Shown: one piece after another, positions 51,558 through 60,808 of the stretch
Layout of the letters: each line of letters starts with the position of its first letter
Numbering within the stretch: position 1 is the stretch's first letter
From: Microlunatus soli
GTDB taxonomy: Bacteria; Actinomycetota; Actinomycetes; Propionibacteriales; Propionibacteriaceae
DNA length: 64,000 nt
Assembly (NCBI RefSeq): GCF_900105385.1
Contig: NZ_LT629772.1
Location: 3,658,001-3,722,000 of the forward strand
Direction: 5' to 3'
The notes under the pieces: generated by a model
What the model was told of the DNA's origin: nothing
Seen by the model: only the letters and a program-made list of their open reading frames with translations
Database searches by the model: none
Program-made: the position numbers and the translations under genes

Positions 51558-52439
51558 ATGCTGTCCGGCATGTCCGAGCAGCCGACGCGAAGCAACCATC
51601 CGACGATGGCCGAGCTTCGTGCCGTTTCGCAGCCGGAGACGGTCCTCGGTCGACGGAACTCCGAGCACTGGGCCGGAGCGCTGTATCTGCGCAAGGGATC
51701 GATCTACATCACCCGTGTGCTGTTGCCGACCGGGATCAGCGCGAACGCCGTCACCTGGTGGATCGCCATCCTCGGGCTGCTCGCCGCCGCCGTGTTGATC
51801 CTGCCGGGCTGGTGGCCGTTCCTGGTCTGCGCGATCGTGATCCAGCTCAGCATCATGATCGACTGCACCGACGGGGAGATCGCCCGCTGGCGAGGTCAGT
51901 CGTCGGCGGCCGGGGTCTACATCGATCGGATCTGTCACTACCTGACCGAGACCGCGCTGCCGATCGGCTTCGGCATCCATCTCGACGGCGGCCTCGGCCA
52001 CCTCGGCGGCTGGACGATCATCGGGATGGCGACCGGGATCCTGGTCCTGCTGAAGAAGGCCTTCGGTGATCTCGTCCATGTCGCCCGTACCTATCAGGGC
52101 TGGCCGAAGCTGAGTGAGGACGCCGAACTCGCCGCTCCCCGTTCGTCGGGGCTGCGTTCGCTGCGCGGCCTGCTGCGCTTCTTCCCGTTCTTCCGTGCCT
52201 TCGGCGCCATCGAGTATTCGCTGATCCTGCTGGTGTTCGCGACAGTCGACGTGATCCTGCGGCTGGCCGGGATCGAGGCGCCGATCGGCGGCGCAGGCGC
52301 CGGAGCAGCCCTGGGCTCGGAGTTCATCCTCCGGATCTGGGCGATCGCCGCTCTTCCGCTCGCAGCACTGACCGCCGGTGGCTACCTGCTGTCGATCCTG
52401 GTCTCCAGCCGCCTCCGCCCACCCGCCGAGACCGCCTGA
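51558..52439 (+). CDS. CDP-alcohol phosphatidyltransferase family membrane protein
   Basis: A 293-residue integral membrane enzyme that joins a CDP-linked lipid or polyol to an alcohol. The family signature D-x2-DG-x2-AR-x8-G-x3-D-x3-D is seen as DCTDGEIARWRGQSS and then GVYIDRICH. The final Asp, normally the catalytic base, is His here. At least five membrane helices are present (for example WWPFLVCAIVIQLSIMI). Start at ATG 51558, or at 51570 if the short leader is real. It is divergent from the PLDc_N gene, 21 bp away, so promoters must overlap. Confidence 0.85.
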   Translation: MLSGMSEQPTRSNHPTMAELRAVSQPETVLGRRNSEHWAGALYLRKGSIYITRVLLPTGISANAVTWWIAILGLLAAAVLILPGWWPFLVCAIVIQLSIMIDCTDGEIARWRGQSSAAGVYIDRICHYLTETALPIGFGIHLDGGLGHLGGWTIIGMATGILVLLKKAFGDLVHVARTYQGWPKLSEDAELAAPRSSGLRSLRGLLRFFPFFRAFGAIEYSLILLVFATVDVILRLAGIEAPIGGAGAGAALGSEFILRIWAIAALPLAALTAGGYLLSILVSSRLRPPAETA

Positions 52440-52561
52440 CCGATCCCGCTGCCCTGAGCCGGGCCCATCGCAGGAACGTGCTCCGGAACCCTCGGCGCCG
52501 GCAACGCCGCGCCCCCGAACGCCGCGGCCCCGCACCCGCGCATCGAAGGACCGCGAACGTC

Positions 52562-52636
52562 GGACACTCGTCCACTTTTCGCGGGTGGTGCTGTGGCCGG
52601 GGCTGTGAAGTTTGGACACTCGGCCACTTTTCGGGG
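52562..52636 (+). repeat. 23-bp direct repeat, two copies
   Basis: Copies at 52562-52584 and 52614-52636 differ at two positions and are spaced 52 bp apart (start to start). No symmetry inside the unit. Could be paired regulator sites or a duplicated fragment of a dispersed repeat. Confidence 0.6.
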
Positions 52637-52762
52637 TGGGGAGGTCGCGAGGGTCGTGATCTCCGGACGGTCGGTCGGTCCTCGGTCGGAGAGGTGGATG
52701 GGTAGCTCCGCGGGGGCGCAGTACTGGCGTACGGCGGTCGGGGCGAGGTCGCTCGGACCAGG

Positions 52763-52851
52763 GGGAACGTTACCGACTCATTTCATCTGCCGTGTTCTCT
52801 TGCCATCACCGGCGCTGATGCTTTACGTTCGCTTAATCCATTAACCAAGCG
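52763..52851 (+). promoter_or_regulatory. Operator candidates for the LacI-controlled sugar operon
   Basis: GGGAACGTTACC (52763-52774) has the central AACGTT of LacI/GalR sites. TTAATCCATTAA within 52830-52851 is a perfect inner palindrome. Either could bind the LacI-type protein encoded at the end of the operon. GGGGGAGG at 52878-52885 is the ribosome-binding site of the first gene. Confidence 0.5.
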
Positions 52852-52887
52852 CAAATCAACACTGCGCGCGCACCACCAGGGGGAGGC

Positions 52888-53916
52888 ATGGCAGCCACCA
52901 CGTCGGTCCGAGCCGTCGACGATGCGGCGGACAGTGCCGCCGGGCGCGGAGCGTCGCGACGCAGATCGGCATCCGGCCGATCGCCGCAGCGGCGTACGAC
53001 GTTCCGGGCCCGATTGCGCTGCGACTGGCAGATGCTGCTGATGATGGTCCCGGGGTTGGCGTTCCTGCTGCTGTTCTTCTACATCCCGATCTTCGGCAAC
53101 GTGATCGCCTTTCAGGACTATCAGCCGTATCTGGGCATCTCGACCAGTGAGTGGGTCGGGCTGCAGAACTTCATCGACCTGTACGACAACCCCGACTTCT
53201 GGTCGGCGCTGAAGAACACCCTGGTGCTCGCGGTGTTCCAACTGGTGCTGTTCTTCCCGGTGCCGTTGTTCCTGGCGATCTTGGTCGACTCCTTGATCAG
53301 CACCAAGATCCGGCGGATCTTCCAGAGCATCGTCTACCTGCCGCACTTCCTGTCCTGGGTGCTGGTGATCGCGCTGTTCCAGCAGTCGCTGGGCGGTGCC
53401 GGTGCGCTGAACAACCTGCTCCGCGACTTCGGAGCCAGCCCGATCCCGTTCATGACCGATCCCTCCACCTTCCCGCTGATGGCGACCCTGCAGGTGGTCT
53501 GGAAGGAGTCGGGCTGGGCGATGATCATCTTCCTGGCCGCGCTGGCCAATGTCGACGTCGCCCTGTACGAGGCTGCGGCCGCCGACGGCGCCGGTCGCTG
53601 GCGACGGATGTGGCACATCACGCTGCCCTCCATCCGGACCACCATCGTGCTGCTGTTGATCTTGCGGATCGGCGACATCCTCAGCGTCGGCTTCGAACAG
53701 TTCATCCTGCAGCGCGACGCGGTCGGAGCCGACGCGGCGGAGGTGCTGGACACCTTCACCTACTACGCCGGCGTGATCGGCGGCGACTGGTCGGCCGGTG
53801 CCGCAGCCGGACTGGCCAAGGGTGTGGTCGGAGCGGTGTTGATCTTCGCGGCGAACAAGATCGCCCATCGGCTCGGTGAACAAGGAATCTTCATGTCCAG
53901 GAAGGCGGACCGATGA
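52888..53916 (+). CDS. Sugar ABC transporter permease, LplB type
   Basis: A 342-residue permease with a long, basic, disordered N-terminus and six helices beginning LLMMVPGLAFLLLFFYIPIF. FQDYQPYLGISTSEWVGL is typical of the LplB group, which serves polysaccharide-derived sugars. The EAA loop is ALYEAAAADGAGRWRRMWHI. The stop overlaps the next permease (ATGA). First gene of a four-gene operon. Confidence 0.92.
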   Translation: MAATTSVRAVDDAADSAAGRGASRRRSASGRSPQRRTTFRARLRCDWQMLLMMVPGLAFLLLFFYIPIFGNVIAFQDYQPYLGISTSEWVGLQNFIDLYDNPDFWSALKNTLVLAVFQLVLFFPVPLFLAILVDSLISTKIRRIFQSIVYLPHFLSWVLVIALFQQSLGGAGALNNLLRDFGASPIPFMTDPSTFPLMATLQVVWKESGWAMIIFLAALANVDVALYEAAAADGAGRWRRMWHITLPSIRTTIVLLLILRIGDILSVGFEQFILQRDAVGADAAEVLDTFTYYAGVIGGDWSAGAAAGLAKGVVGAVLIFAANKIAHRLGEQGIFMSRKADR

Positions 53917-54815
53917 GCGCCCGTACAGCTGTCGACACCGGCCGGCCTGCCTGGAAGGAGCCACCGGCTTTCGGCTATCAGGTGATCAAGGCGGTGGTGA
54001 TCGGGGCGATCAGCCTGGCAATCGTGATCCCGCTGCTGATCGTCGTCTCCACCTCGCTGGCCAGTGATGATCAGATCATCAAGGCGGGCGGCTACGTACT
54101 CTTCCCGACCCATCCGACCCTGAAGTCGTATCAGACCCTGTTCAGCGGCGGGGTGATGTTCCGTGCCGTCGGGGTGAGCATCTTCGTGACCGTGATCGGC
54201 ACCCTGATCGCACTGTTCGTCACGATCACGATGGCCTATGCCACCAGCCGGCCGGTGCTGTTCGGCCGACCGGCGCTGTTCCTGGTGCTGTTTACTCTGC
54301 TGTTCGCGCCGGGGCTGATCCCGATGTATCTGATGGTCCGTGAGCTCGGGCTGCTGAACTCGTTGTGGTCGTTGATCCTGCCGACGGCGCTGAGCGCTTT
54401 CAACTTCGTGGTGATGCGGTCCTTCTTCACCAGCATCCCGGAGGAGCTGATCGAGAGCGCCCGGATCGACGGCGCGAGCGACTTCGTGATCTTGCGTCGG
54501 GTCGTGCTGCCGTTGTCCAAGGCGGTGGTCGCCGTGGTCGGCCTGTTCTACGCCGTCGGCTTCTGGAACGCCTTCTTCAACGCGCTGCTCTACATCAACG
54601 ACACCGCCAAGTGGCCGATCCAGTTGATCTTGCGGAGCTACGTGCTGCAGGGCCAGTCGCTGACCGCCGATCAGCTCGGCGTCGATCGGCTACCACCGCC
54701 GCAGTCGATCCAGATGGCGGTCGTGGTGATCGCCCTGGTCCCGATCGCGCTGGTCTATCCCTTCCTGCAAAGGCATTTCACCAAGGGCGTCATCACCGGC
54801 GCCGTCAAGGGCTGA
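53913..54815 (+). CDS. Sugar ABC transporter permease, YtcP type
   Basis: A 300-residue permease, the usual partner of LplB-type subunits. The first helix is VVIGAISLAIVIPLLIVVST, and the EAA loop ELIESARIDGASDFVILRRV precedes the GFWNAFFNALLYINDT segment conserved in YtcP. It ends HFTKGVITGAVKG. ATGA overlap with the previous gene. Confidence 0.92.
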   Translation: MSARTAVDTGRPAWKEPPAFGYQVIKAVVIGAISLAIVIPLLIVVSTSLASDDQIIKAGGYVLFPTHPTLKSYQTLFSGGVMFRAVGVSIFVTVIGTLIALFVTITMAYATSRPVLFGRPALFLVLFTLLFAPGLIPMYLMVRELGLLNSLWSLILPTALSAFNFVVMRSFFTSIPEELIESARIDGASDFVILRRVVLPLSKAVVAVVGLFYAVGFWNAFFNALLYINDTAKWPIQLILRSYVLQGQSLTADQLGVDRLPPPQSIQMAVVVIALVPIALVYPFLQRHFTKGVITGAVKG

Positions 54816-54884
54816 GTCAACTTCCCAGCCCATCACTCGTTCCCTCCATCACCCGGTTCATTCCATCCGAAGGACGTACTCGTC

Positions 54885-56534
54885 ATGTCTGCAACGCAAA
54901 TCTCTCGGCGTCACCTGCTGGCTCTGTCCGGATCTCTCGGCGCCCTCGCCGTCGGCGGCACCCTGACCGGCTGCGGCTCGGGCGGCTCGCAGGACGGTGG
55001 TGCGGCCAAGTCCGCGGCCGTCAAACTTCCTACCTACAAGGAGTTCACCGGCATCAAGCCGGACCTGCCCGGCGACACGGACGGCCTGCAGCCGGGTTTC
55101 CTGGCGATGCCGTCCGACGCGGTCGCCTCCACCGAGAAAGCGCCGCTGTCCAGCGACGTCACCGCACTCAGCGAGACCTTCACCACGCCACCGCCGGGAA
55201 TGGGATCGAACCCGTTCTGGCAGCGGCTGAACGGCGAACTGGGCGGCAAGCTGCAGATCACCATCGGCACCGATCCGGGCTATCCGGAGAAGTTCGCGAC
55301 GATCCTGGCCAGTGATGATCTTCCGGACATGATGTGGCTGCCGCCGAACCAGGGCATTCCCAATGTCGGTCCGATGTTGGAGGCGAAGTTCGCCGACCTG
55401 ACCTCGCACCTGTCCGGTGATGCGGTGCTGGAGTATCCCAACCTGGCTGCCCTGAAGCCCGACTCCTGGCGGACCGCGGTGGTGAACGGCAAGATCTGGG
55501 GCGCACCGATCCCCAGTACACCGTTCGGGCAGGTGATGATCGGGCATCCGAAGCTGTGGGACAAGGTCGGTGGGTTCAGCTTCGACAGTGCCGACGACTT
55601 CCTGGCCAAGGCCAAGGAACTGACCGATCCCAAGAACAAGGTGTACGCGCTCGAACCCGCCTACATCAACATGATGCACATGTTCGGCGAGTGGTTCGGC
55701 GCACCGACCGGGTGGCGGGTCAACAAGGACCGGACGTTGACCAACATCTACGAGACCGACGAATACTTCGCCGCCCTCGAATTCGGTGCCAAGGTGTTCG
55801 CCGCCGGCTGCTTCTACCCCGACGCCAACCTGCCGGATGCCCGGCCGAAGGTGGCTCAGGGCAGTATCGCTGCCTACGTGTCGGTCGGCCCGACCGGCAT
55901 CAACGAACTGCGCCAGTTCGACAAGACACTGCAGGGTGTCGGGTTGGTGCCCTTCGGCTGGGACGGCAAGAGCGAGCCGAACTACGATATGGGCTATGGA
56001 ACCGTCGGGTTCACGCCGTTCAAGAAGGCGGACGAGGCCCGGATCAAAGAGTTGTTGTCCTTGATCAACTGGCTGTCCGCACCGTTCGGGACGAAGGAGT
56101 ATCTGCAGAAGAACTACGGCACGGAGGGCAAGGACTTCACCTTCGACTCCCACGGCAACGCCAATCTCACCAAGACCGGTACGACGAACGCCCCGGGCCT
56201 GGTGAGTGCGCTGCAGATCATGAGCTCCTCGGAGTCGGTGATCTATTCGACCCAGTACGCCGATGACACCAAGAAGATCTACGCGCTGGAGAAGGAGTTG
56301 CTGAAGCATGCCCATCGCAACCCGACGGCCGGCACCTACTCCGACACCAACTCCAAGAAGGGTGCCAAGCTCAGCCAGCAGATCACCGATGCCGTCACCG
56401 ATGTGGTGACCGGCCGCAAGAAGCCGGACACCTTCAAAGAGGCGGTCAAGCGGTGGCGCAACGGGGGCGGCGACAAGATCAGGGAGGAGTATCAGAAGGT
56501 GCTCGCTAAGGACGTCACTGCCGATGGCTCCTGA
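54885..56534 (+). CDS. Sugar ABC transporter substrate-binding lipoprotein, LplA type
   Basis: A 549-residue extracellular solute-binding protein, longer than ordinary sugar-binding proteins, as is usual for the LplA group that binds larger oligosaccharides. The N-terminus has SRRHLLAL (twin-arginine-like) and the lipobox LTGC, so it is a lipoprotein probably exported by Tat. DLPDMMWLPPNQGIPN and YAAY-like aromatic positions fit the binding cleft. No ATPase gene nearby. The 3' end overlaps the LacI gene by 11 nt, which couples the regulator to the operon. Confidence 0.92.
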   Translation: MSATQISRRHLLALSGSLGALAVGGTLTGCGSGGSQDGGAAKSAAVKLPTYKEFTGIKPDLPGDTDGLQPGFLAMPSDAVASTEKAPLSSDVTALSETFTTPPPGMGSNPFWQRLNGELGGKLQITIGTDPGYPEKFATILASDDLPDMMWLPPNQGIPNVGPMLEAKFADLTSHLSGDAVLEYPNLAALKPDSWRTAVVNGKIWGAPIPSTPFGQVMIGHPKLWDKVGGFSFDSADDFLAKAKELTDPKNKVYALEPAYINMMHMFGEWFGAPTGWRVNKDRTLTNIYETDEYFAALEFGAKVFAAGCFYPDANLPDARPKVAQGSIAAYVSVGPTGINELRQFDKTLQGVGLVPFGWDGKSEPNYDMGYGTVGFTPFKKADEARIKELLSLINWLSAPFGTKEYLQKNYGTEGKDFTFDSHGNANLTKTGTTNAPGLVSALQIMSSSESVIYSTQYADDTKKIYALEKELLKHAHRNPTAGTYSDTNSKKGAKLSQQITDAVTDVVTGRKKPDTFKEAVKRWRNGGGDKIREEYQKVLAKDVTADGS

Positions 56535-57600
56535 CCAGCCGAAGGATCCGGTCGTCGCGCCGTCCGATTCCGTGGCTCCCGGCGTCGCCTCACCACAGAC
56601 TCCGCCGGTCGTCGTCGGCCGTCCGACATTGCGGATGGTCGCCGACCTCGCCGGTGTCTCGACCGCGACGGTCTCCTACGTGCTGTCCGGCCGAGCGCGG
56701 GGTAGTGCCCGGGTGTCGGAGGCGACCGTCGGACGGGTGCGCGAGGCCGCGCAGCAACTGCAGTACCGACCCAACCAGGCCGCGCGGACGATGCGGACCG
56801 GCCGCACCAACGTCGTACTTCTGTCGCTGACGATGCTGTCCGACCCGTGGTCGCAGGCAATGGCCGACGCGGTCAGCGCGGCGGTCACGCCGGCCGGCCT
56901 GACCGCACTGATCCTGGCCGACGGCGACTGGCAGGCCACCCTCGATCGGCAGAAGGCCGACGCCGTGTTCGTCGACGGGATCGAGCCCGGCGACGTGACC
57001 GAGATCCGCCGGCTCGTCGAACGTGGTGACCGGATCGTCGTCTTCGACGACACCCTGGAACCGGACGGATTCGATGTCGTCCGGTCGCCGGCGATCGGAG
57101 GTTGTCGACTGGCGGTCCGGCACCTCTTGGAACACCATCAGCGGATCGGCTGCCTGGCGGTGGAATCGAACCGGCCGCGGAGTCCCCGGTTGCAGGTCTA
57201 CTACGACGAACTGGCCGCGGCAGGCGTAGCCGTCGGCGAGCACGACGTCGAGACCTTCGAACGCGACGCGGCCAGCGCGTACGAAGCGGCGACCAGGATG
57301 CTCGAGCGGGACGACCGGCCGACCGCCATCTACGCGGTCAGCGACTTCGCCGCGATCAGTGCGATCCGTGCCGCCCACCGGCTCGGGATCAGGGTGCCCG
57401 ACGACGTCGCCGTGATCGGCGTCGGGAACACCCTCGAAGGAGAACGCACCCGGCCGACGTTGTCCACCGTCGGTCCGACGGACTTCTACTCGCGGGTCGC
57501 CCGGATCATCGCCGATCGTGCGACGGGCACCGATACCGGGCCCGGGCGGCTGTACGAGTTCGACTGGTCGCTGTTCGTCCGCGAGTCGACCGCCGTCTGA
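56524..57600 (+). CDS. LacI family transcriptional regulator
   Basis: A 358-residue LacI-type repressor. After a Pro-rich leader of about 30 residues, the DNA-binding part reads TLRMVADLAGVSTATVSYVL, then the hinge YRPNQAARTMRTGRT. The periplasmic-binding-like effector domain has VFVDGIEPGDV and AVIGVGNTL. As the last gene of the sugar operon it probably senses the transported sugar and binds the sites upstream of the first permease. Confidence 0.93.
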   Translation: MAPDQPKDPVVAPSDSVAPGVASPQTPPVVVGRPTLRMVADLAGVSTATVSYVLSGRARGSARVSEATVGRVREAAQQLQYRPNQAARTMRTGRTNVVLLSLTMLSDPWSQAMADAVSAAVTPAGLTALILADGDWQATLDRQKADAVFVDGIEPGDVTEIRRLVERGDRIVVFDDTLEPDGFDVVRSPAIGGCRLAVRHLLEHHQRIGCLAVESNRPRSPRLQVYYDELAAAGVAVGEHDVETFERDAASAYEAATRMLERDDRPTAIYAVSDFAAISAIRAAHRLGIRVPDDVAVIGVGNTLEGERTRPTLSTVGPTDFYSRVARIIADRATGTDTGPGRLYEFDWSLFVRESTAV

Positions 57601-57622
57601 CCGCTCTGTCCGATGGCCGGAC

Positions 57623-58504
57623 TCAGATGATCGGGGGCTGACCGAGCCGGGCCAGCTTGGCGACGGTCCGCCAATGCATCGGGTCGCGATCACCCGGCGA
57701 GGTGCGCCACCCCTCCTGCCACCCCGACACCCAGGACTTCACCGACTCCCAGTCCCGCGCATTGCGGGCCAGCGAGATCGCGGTCCAGATCCCTACGTAC
57801 ACAGGGATCAGCGGCACCGGCAGATTGCGCCGCGCCACCCAGACCCGGTTTCTGGCGTTGAGCCGGAGGTAGTAGGCGTGCCGTCCCGGCGGCAGGGCCG
57901 GATGGTGCACCGTCAGCGAAGCCTCGTACCAGGCGTCCCAGCCGCGATCGCGCATCCGCCAGCAGACGTCGACGCCCTCATGACCGTGGAAGAAGTTGCC
58001 CGGGAAACCACCGACCGATTCCCAGGCCGTACGGCGGTAGAGCGTGACGCCCTCGGGGCAGGTGAAGGCCGGGCCCGATTCGTTCGGGTCACCGACGTGG
58101 GCACGGGGCACCCACCGCCGCAACGTGGTGCCGTTGGCGTCGGACAGCCGGGGTGCCAGCAGACCCAGCTTGGGCCAGCGTTCGAAGATCACCATCGCCT
58201 TGCCGAGGAAGTCGGCGTCGGGCAGCCAGGCATCGTCGTCGAGGAACATGAACACCTCGCTGCGGACCCGGGAGGCGGCGTAGTTACGGCCGCCCGGGGA
58301 CCCGAGATTCTCCTCCACGCCCTCGACCCGGACACCCTCCGGGAGCCCCTCCGGCTGCCAGCCCATGCCGACGCAGAAGACCTCGAAGGAGTCGTACTTC
58401 TGGGCCAGGGCGCTGCGCAGACAGCGATCGAGCTCTTCCGGGCGGTCGCCCATGGACAGCACGACGATGCTGACCCGGGGCGCTGTATTCATGCTGTTCA
58501 CCAT
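57623..58504 (-). CDS. Family 2 glycosyltransferase
   Basis: A 293-residue GT-A enzyme: VSIVVLSMGDRPEELDRCL at the N-terminus, EVFMFLDDDAWLP with the DxD metal motif (DDD), and GHEGVDVCWRMRDRGW with the ED-like catalytic base region. No membrane helix of the processive type. The C-terminal segment (IPVYVGIWTAISLARNAR) may rest on the membrane. Sugar donor and acceptor cannot be told. ATG 58504 is chosen, with ATG 58492 as an alternative. Confidence 0.87.
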   Translation of the reverse strand: MVNSMNTAPRVSIVVLSMGDRPEELDRCLRSALAQKYDSFEVFCVGMGWQPEGLPEGVRVEGVEENLGSPGGRNYAASRVRSEVFMFLDDDAWLPDADFLGKAMVIFERWPKLGLLAPRLSDANGTTLRRWVPRAHVGDPNESGPAFTCPEGVTLYRRTAWESVGGFPGNFFHGHEGVDVCWRMRDRGWDAWYEASLTVHHPALPPGRHAYYLRLNARNRVWVARRNLPVPLIPVYVGIWTAISLARNARDWESVKSWVSGWQEGWRTSPGDRDPMHWRTVAKLARLGQPPII

Positions 58505-58611
58505 AAGGGCACCAGGGCGTCGGGTACGGGTCACTTGGCGGTTAGCGACCAAAGACTCAGAGAATTGTCAGAGCAATCTTGATTCCTGGACTCCGGACCC
58601 GACGGCGACCT

Positions 58612-59532
58612 TCAGAGCACGGAGCCGAGGACGACACCGACGGCGAGTAGCGCGGCCGACAACAGGTCGGCGAAACCGGCGGCCTTCAGCGGCCCGATCA
58701 GGTCGCGTCCGGTCGCGCCGCGGAGCACCACCAGCACCTGTGGCACGAGATAGCCGATCCCGAGCAGGGCGAGCAGCGCCCACCAGGTGCTCAGCGCGGC
58801 GGCGATCAGATATCCGACGGCCGCGGCGGCGACCAGGGCAGCGAAGAACACCCGGGTCGGGCGATCGCCCATCCTGGTGGCCAGGGTCCGCTTGCCCGAG
58901 GCGGTGTCACCGCCGATGTCGCGCAGGTTGTTGGAGACCAGGACCGCGACCGCCAACAGCCCGATCGCGACTGCGACCGGGATGCTGGCCGCGTCGATCC
59001 GGCGGAGCTGAACCACCGTCGTCCCGAGCACCGCGACCAGTCCGAAGAAGACGAAGACGAACACCTCGCCGAGGCCCCGATAGCCGTACGGGCGTTTGCC
59101 GCCGGTGTAGTACCAGGCCGCCAGGATCGCCGCGGCGCCGACCGGCAGCAGCCACCACTGCCGCGACATCACCACCAGCACCAGACCGAGCACGCCGGCG
59201 AAACCGAAACAGCCGAACGCGGCTCGTTTGACCAGCACCGGCCGGGCCACCCCGGAGCCGACCAGCCGCATCGGACCGACCCGGTGGGTGTCGGTGCCGC
59301 GGATGCCGTCGGAGTAGTCGTTGGCGAAGTTGACCCCGATCTGCAGGGCGATGCTGACCAGCAGTGCGAGCACCGCCGGCAGTGCTGCGAAACCGCCGGC
59401 GGCGTACGCGGTGGCCGAGCCGGCGATCACCGGCGCCACCGAGATCGGCAGCGTACGGGGCCGGGCGCCGGACAGCCATTGGGCGAAGCTCGGCATCCCC
59501 GGTGCCCCGGGTGCGGTGGTGTCCGGACTCAT
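58612..59532 (-). CDS. menA: 1,4-dihydroxy-2-naphthoate polyprenyltransferase
   Basis: A 306-residue UbiA-superfamily membrane enzyme that attaches the polyprenyl tail to dihydroxynaphthoate in menaquinone synthesis. About eight to nine helices. The first Asp-rich motif is NFANDYSDGIRGTD and the second region is NNLRDIGGDTASGKRTLA. PRTLPISVAPVIAGSA is the typical MenA start. The ATG overlaps the stop of menE (ATGA). Confidence 0.95.
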   Translation of the reverse strand: MSPDTTAPGAPGMPSFAQWLSGARPRTLPISVAPVIAGSATAYAAGGFAALPAVLALLVSIALQIGVNFANDYSDGIRGTDTHRVGPMRLVGSGVARPVLVKRAAFGCFGFAGVLGLVLVVMSRQWWLLPVGAAAILAAWYYTGGKRPYGYRGLGEVFVFVFFGLVAVLGTTVVQLRRIDAASIPVAVAIGLLAVAVLVSNNLRDIGGDTASGKRTLATRMGDRPTRVFFAALVAAAAVGYLIAAALSTWWALLALLGIGYLVPQVLVVLRGATGRDLIGPLKAAGFADLLSAALLAVGVVLGSVL

Positions 59533-60746
59533 CGGACGGTCGCCTCCGATCGGGTGGCACTCCCGATCGCGTCGGCGAGCAACCGCTGCCGATCGATCTT
59601 GCCGCTGGAGGTGCGCGGCAGCCGCGCCATCATGATCAACTCCCTGGGCCGTTCGTGCCGGGCCACGCGCCCGGTGAGGAAATCCTGCAACGCCGCGAGG
59701 TCGGCCGGTGCACCGGGTTGTGGCCGACCGACCTGTTCGGCGCAGCAGACCAGCCGGCTGCCCCACTCCTCGTCGGGTACGCCGATCATCGCGAGCTCGC
59801 CGCCGACCAGCGCCGGCCAGTCCCGCGCGGCGCGTTCGACCGCCGCCAGGTCGATCTTCAGCCCGCCGCTGATGATCACGTCGTCGAAGCGGCCCAGCAC
59901 CTCCAGTCGATCACCGACGATGCGGCCGCGGTCGTTGGTCCGGACGGCCACTCCCGAACCGGTCGAAGGACTGGTCAGGGTCGTGCCCGTCAGCTCGGGC
60001 TGCAGCCGGTAGCCGGAGAACACGGTCGGGCCGCCGAGCAGCACCCGGCCGACACCATCGGCATCGGGATCGGCCAGGCTGATCGTGACCCCCTGCAGCG
60101 GCACGCCGTCGTAGACGCAGCCGCCGCAGGTCTCACTCATCCCGTAGGTCGTGACCACGTCGATGTCGGCCTCGGCGGCCCGTCGCAGCAGATCCGGGCG
60201 GGCCGCGGCGCCGCCCAGCAGGACGGCGTCGACCCGGCTCAGCGCCGCCGACAGATCCGGATCGTCCAACGCGCGGGCGAGTTGGGTCGGCACCAGCGAC
60301 AGGTAGCTGCGGCCGATGTCGTCGGCGGCCAGCACGCGAGCCAGGCCGGACAGGTCCGAGCCGACGTCGCTGACACCGACGTCGGCGGCCACGGCCCGGG
60401 TGACCACCATCAGACCCGCGACATAGTGCGTCGGCAACGCAAGCAGCCAGTGCCCGGCGCCACCGAGTCGTGCATGGGTGGCGGCAGCCGAGGCACTGAT
60501 CGCGCTCCGGGACAGCACCACGCCCTTGGGGGTCCCGGTCGAACCGGAGGTGGAAACGATCACCGCGGCGTCGGGCTCGGTGACCGGTCGGTCCGGACGC
60601 AGCATGGTCCGCACCCGGGACGCCTCGGCCGGGTCGGCAGGCAGTGGTGCGATCGGCTGTCCGCCAGCCATTGCCGCGGCAACGGCCTCGGTCACCACGG
60701 CCAGGTCGCTGCCGGGTGGCAGGAGTCGCAGGGCTTCGGGATGCAC
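59529..60746 (-). CDS. menE: o-Succinylbenzoate-CoA ligase
   Basis: A 405-residue AMP-forming acyl-CoA ligase, somewhat short for the family, as usual for actinobacterial MenE. The P-loop is STSGSTGTPKG, followed by TYGMSETCGGCVYDG, GRFDDVIISGGLKI and the catalytic Lys in RTSSGKIDR. It activates o-succinylbenzoate for MenB. Coupled to menA. The start is 63 bp from the divergent menC, so the two units share a promoter region. Confidence 0.94.
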   Translation of the reverse strand: MHPEALRLLPPGSDLAVVTEAVAAAMAGGQPIAPLPADPAEASRVRTMLRPDRPVTEPDAAVIVSTSGSTGTPKGVVLSRSAISASAAATHARLGGAGHWLLALPTHYVAGLMVVTRAVAADVGVSDVGSDLSGLARVLAADDIGRSYLSLVPTQLARALDDPDLSAALSRVDAVLLGGAAARPDLLRRAAEADIDVVTTYGMSETCGGCVYDGVPLQGVTISLADPDADGVGRVLLGGPTVFSGYRLQPELTGTTLTSPSTGSGVAVRTNDRGRIVGDRLEVLGRFDDVIISGGLKIDLAAVERAARDWPALVGGELAMIGVPDEEWGSRLVCCAEQVGRPQPGAPADLAALQDFLTGRVARHERPRELIMMARLPRTSSGKIDRQRLLADAIGSATRSEATVR

Positions 60747-60795
60747 CCCGACAGTCTGCCGCGCCGACCCTCGAACCCGGAATCGAGCCGGCCCC

Positions 60796-60801
60796 TACAC
60801 T
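60796..60801 (+). promoter_or_regulatory. -10 box of menC, probable leaderless mRNA
   Basis: TACACT lies 7 nt before the GTG start of menC. Transcription would then begin on or next to the start codon. No Shine-Dalgarno is visible, which agrees with a leaderless mRNA, common in actinobacteria. Confidence 0.5.
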
Positions 60802-60808
60802 GACCTGC

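Larger units (their letters stand above)
52440..52887. other. Intergenic region with direct repeat and operator-like sites
   Basis: A 448-bp gap without a gene. It holds two near-identical 23-bp direct repeats (52562-52584 and 52614-52636, GGACACTCG.CCACTTTTCG), a LacI-type symmetric site (GGGAACGTTACC, 52763-52774) and a TTAATCCATTAA palindrome inside CGCTT...AAGCG (52830-52851) 36 bp before the permease start. Confidence 0.55.

Noticed and set aside
58505-58552. N-terminal extension of the glycosyltransferase
   Set aside because: It would need a TTG start without a ribosome-binding site, and the added residues are basic and not part of the GT-A fold.
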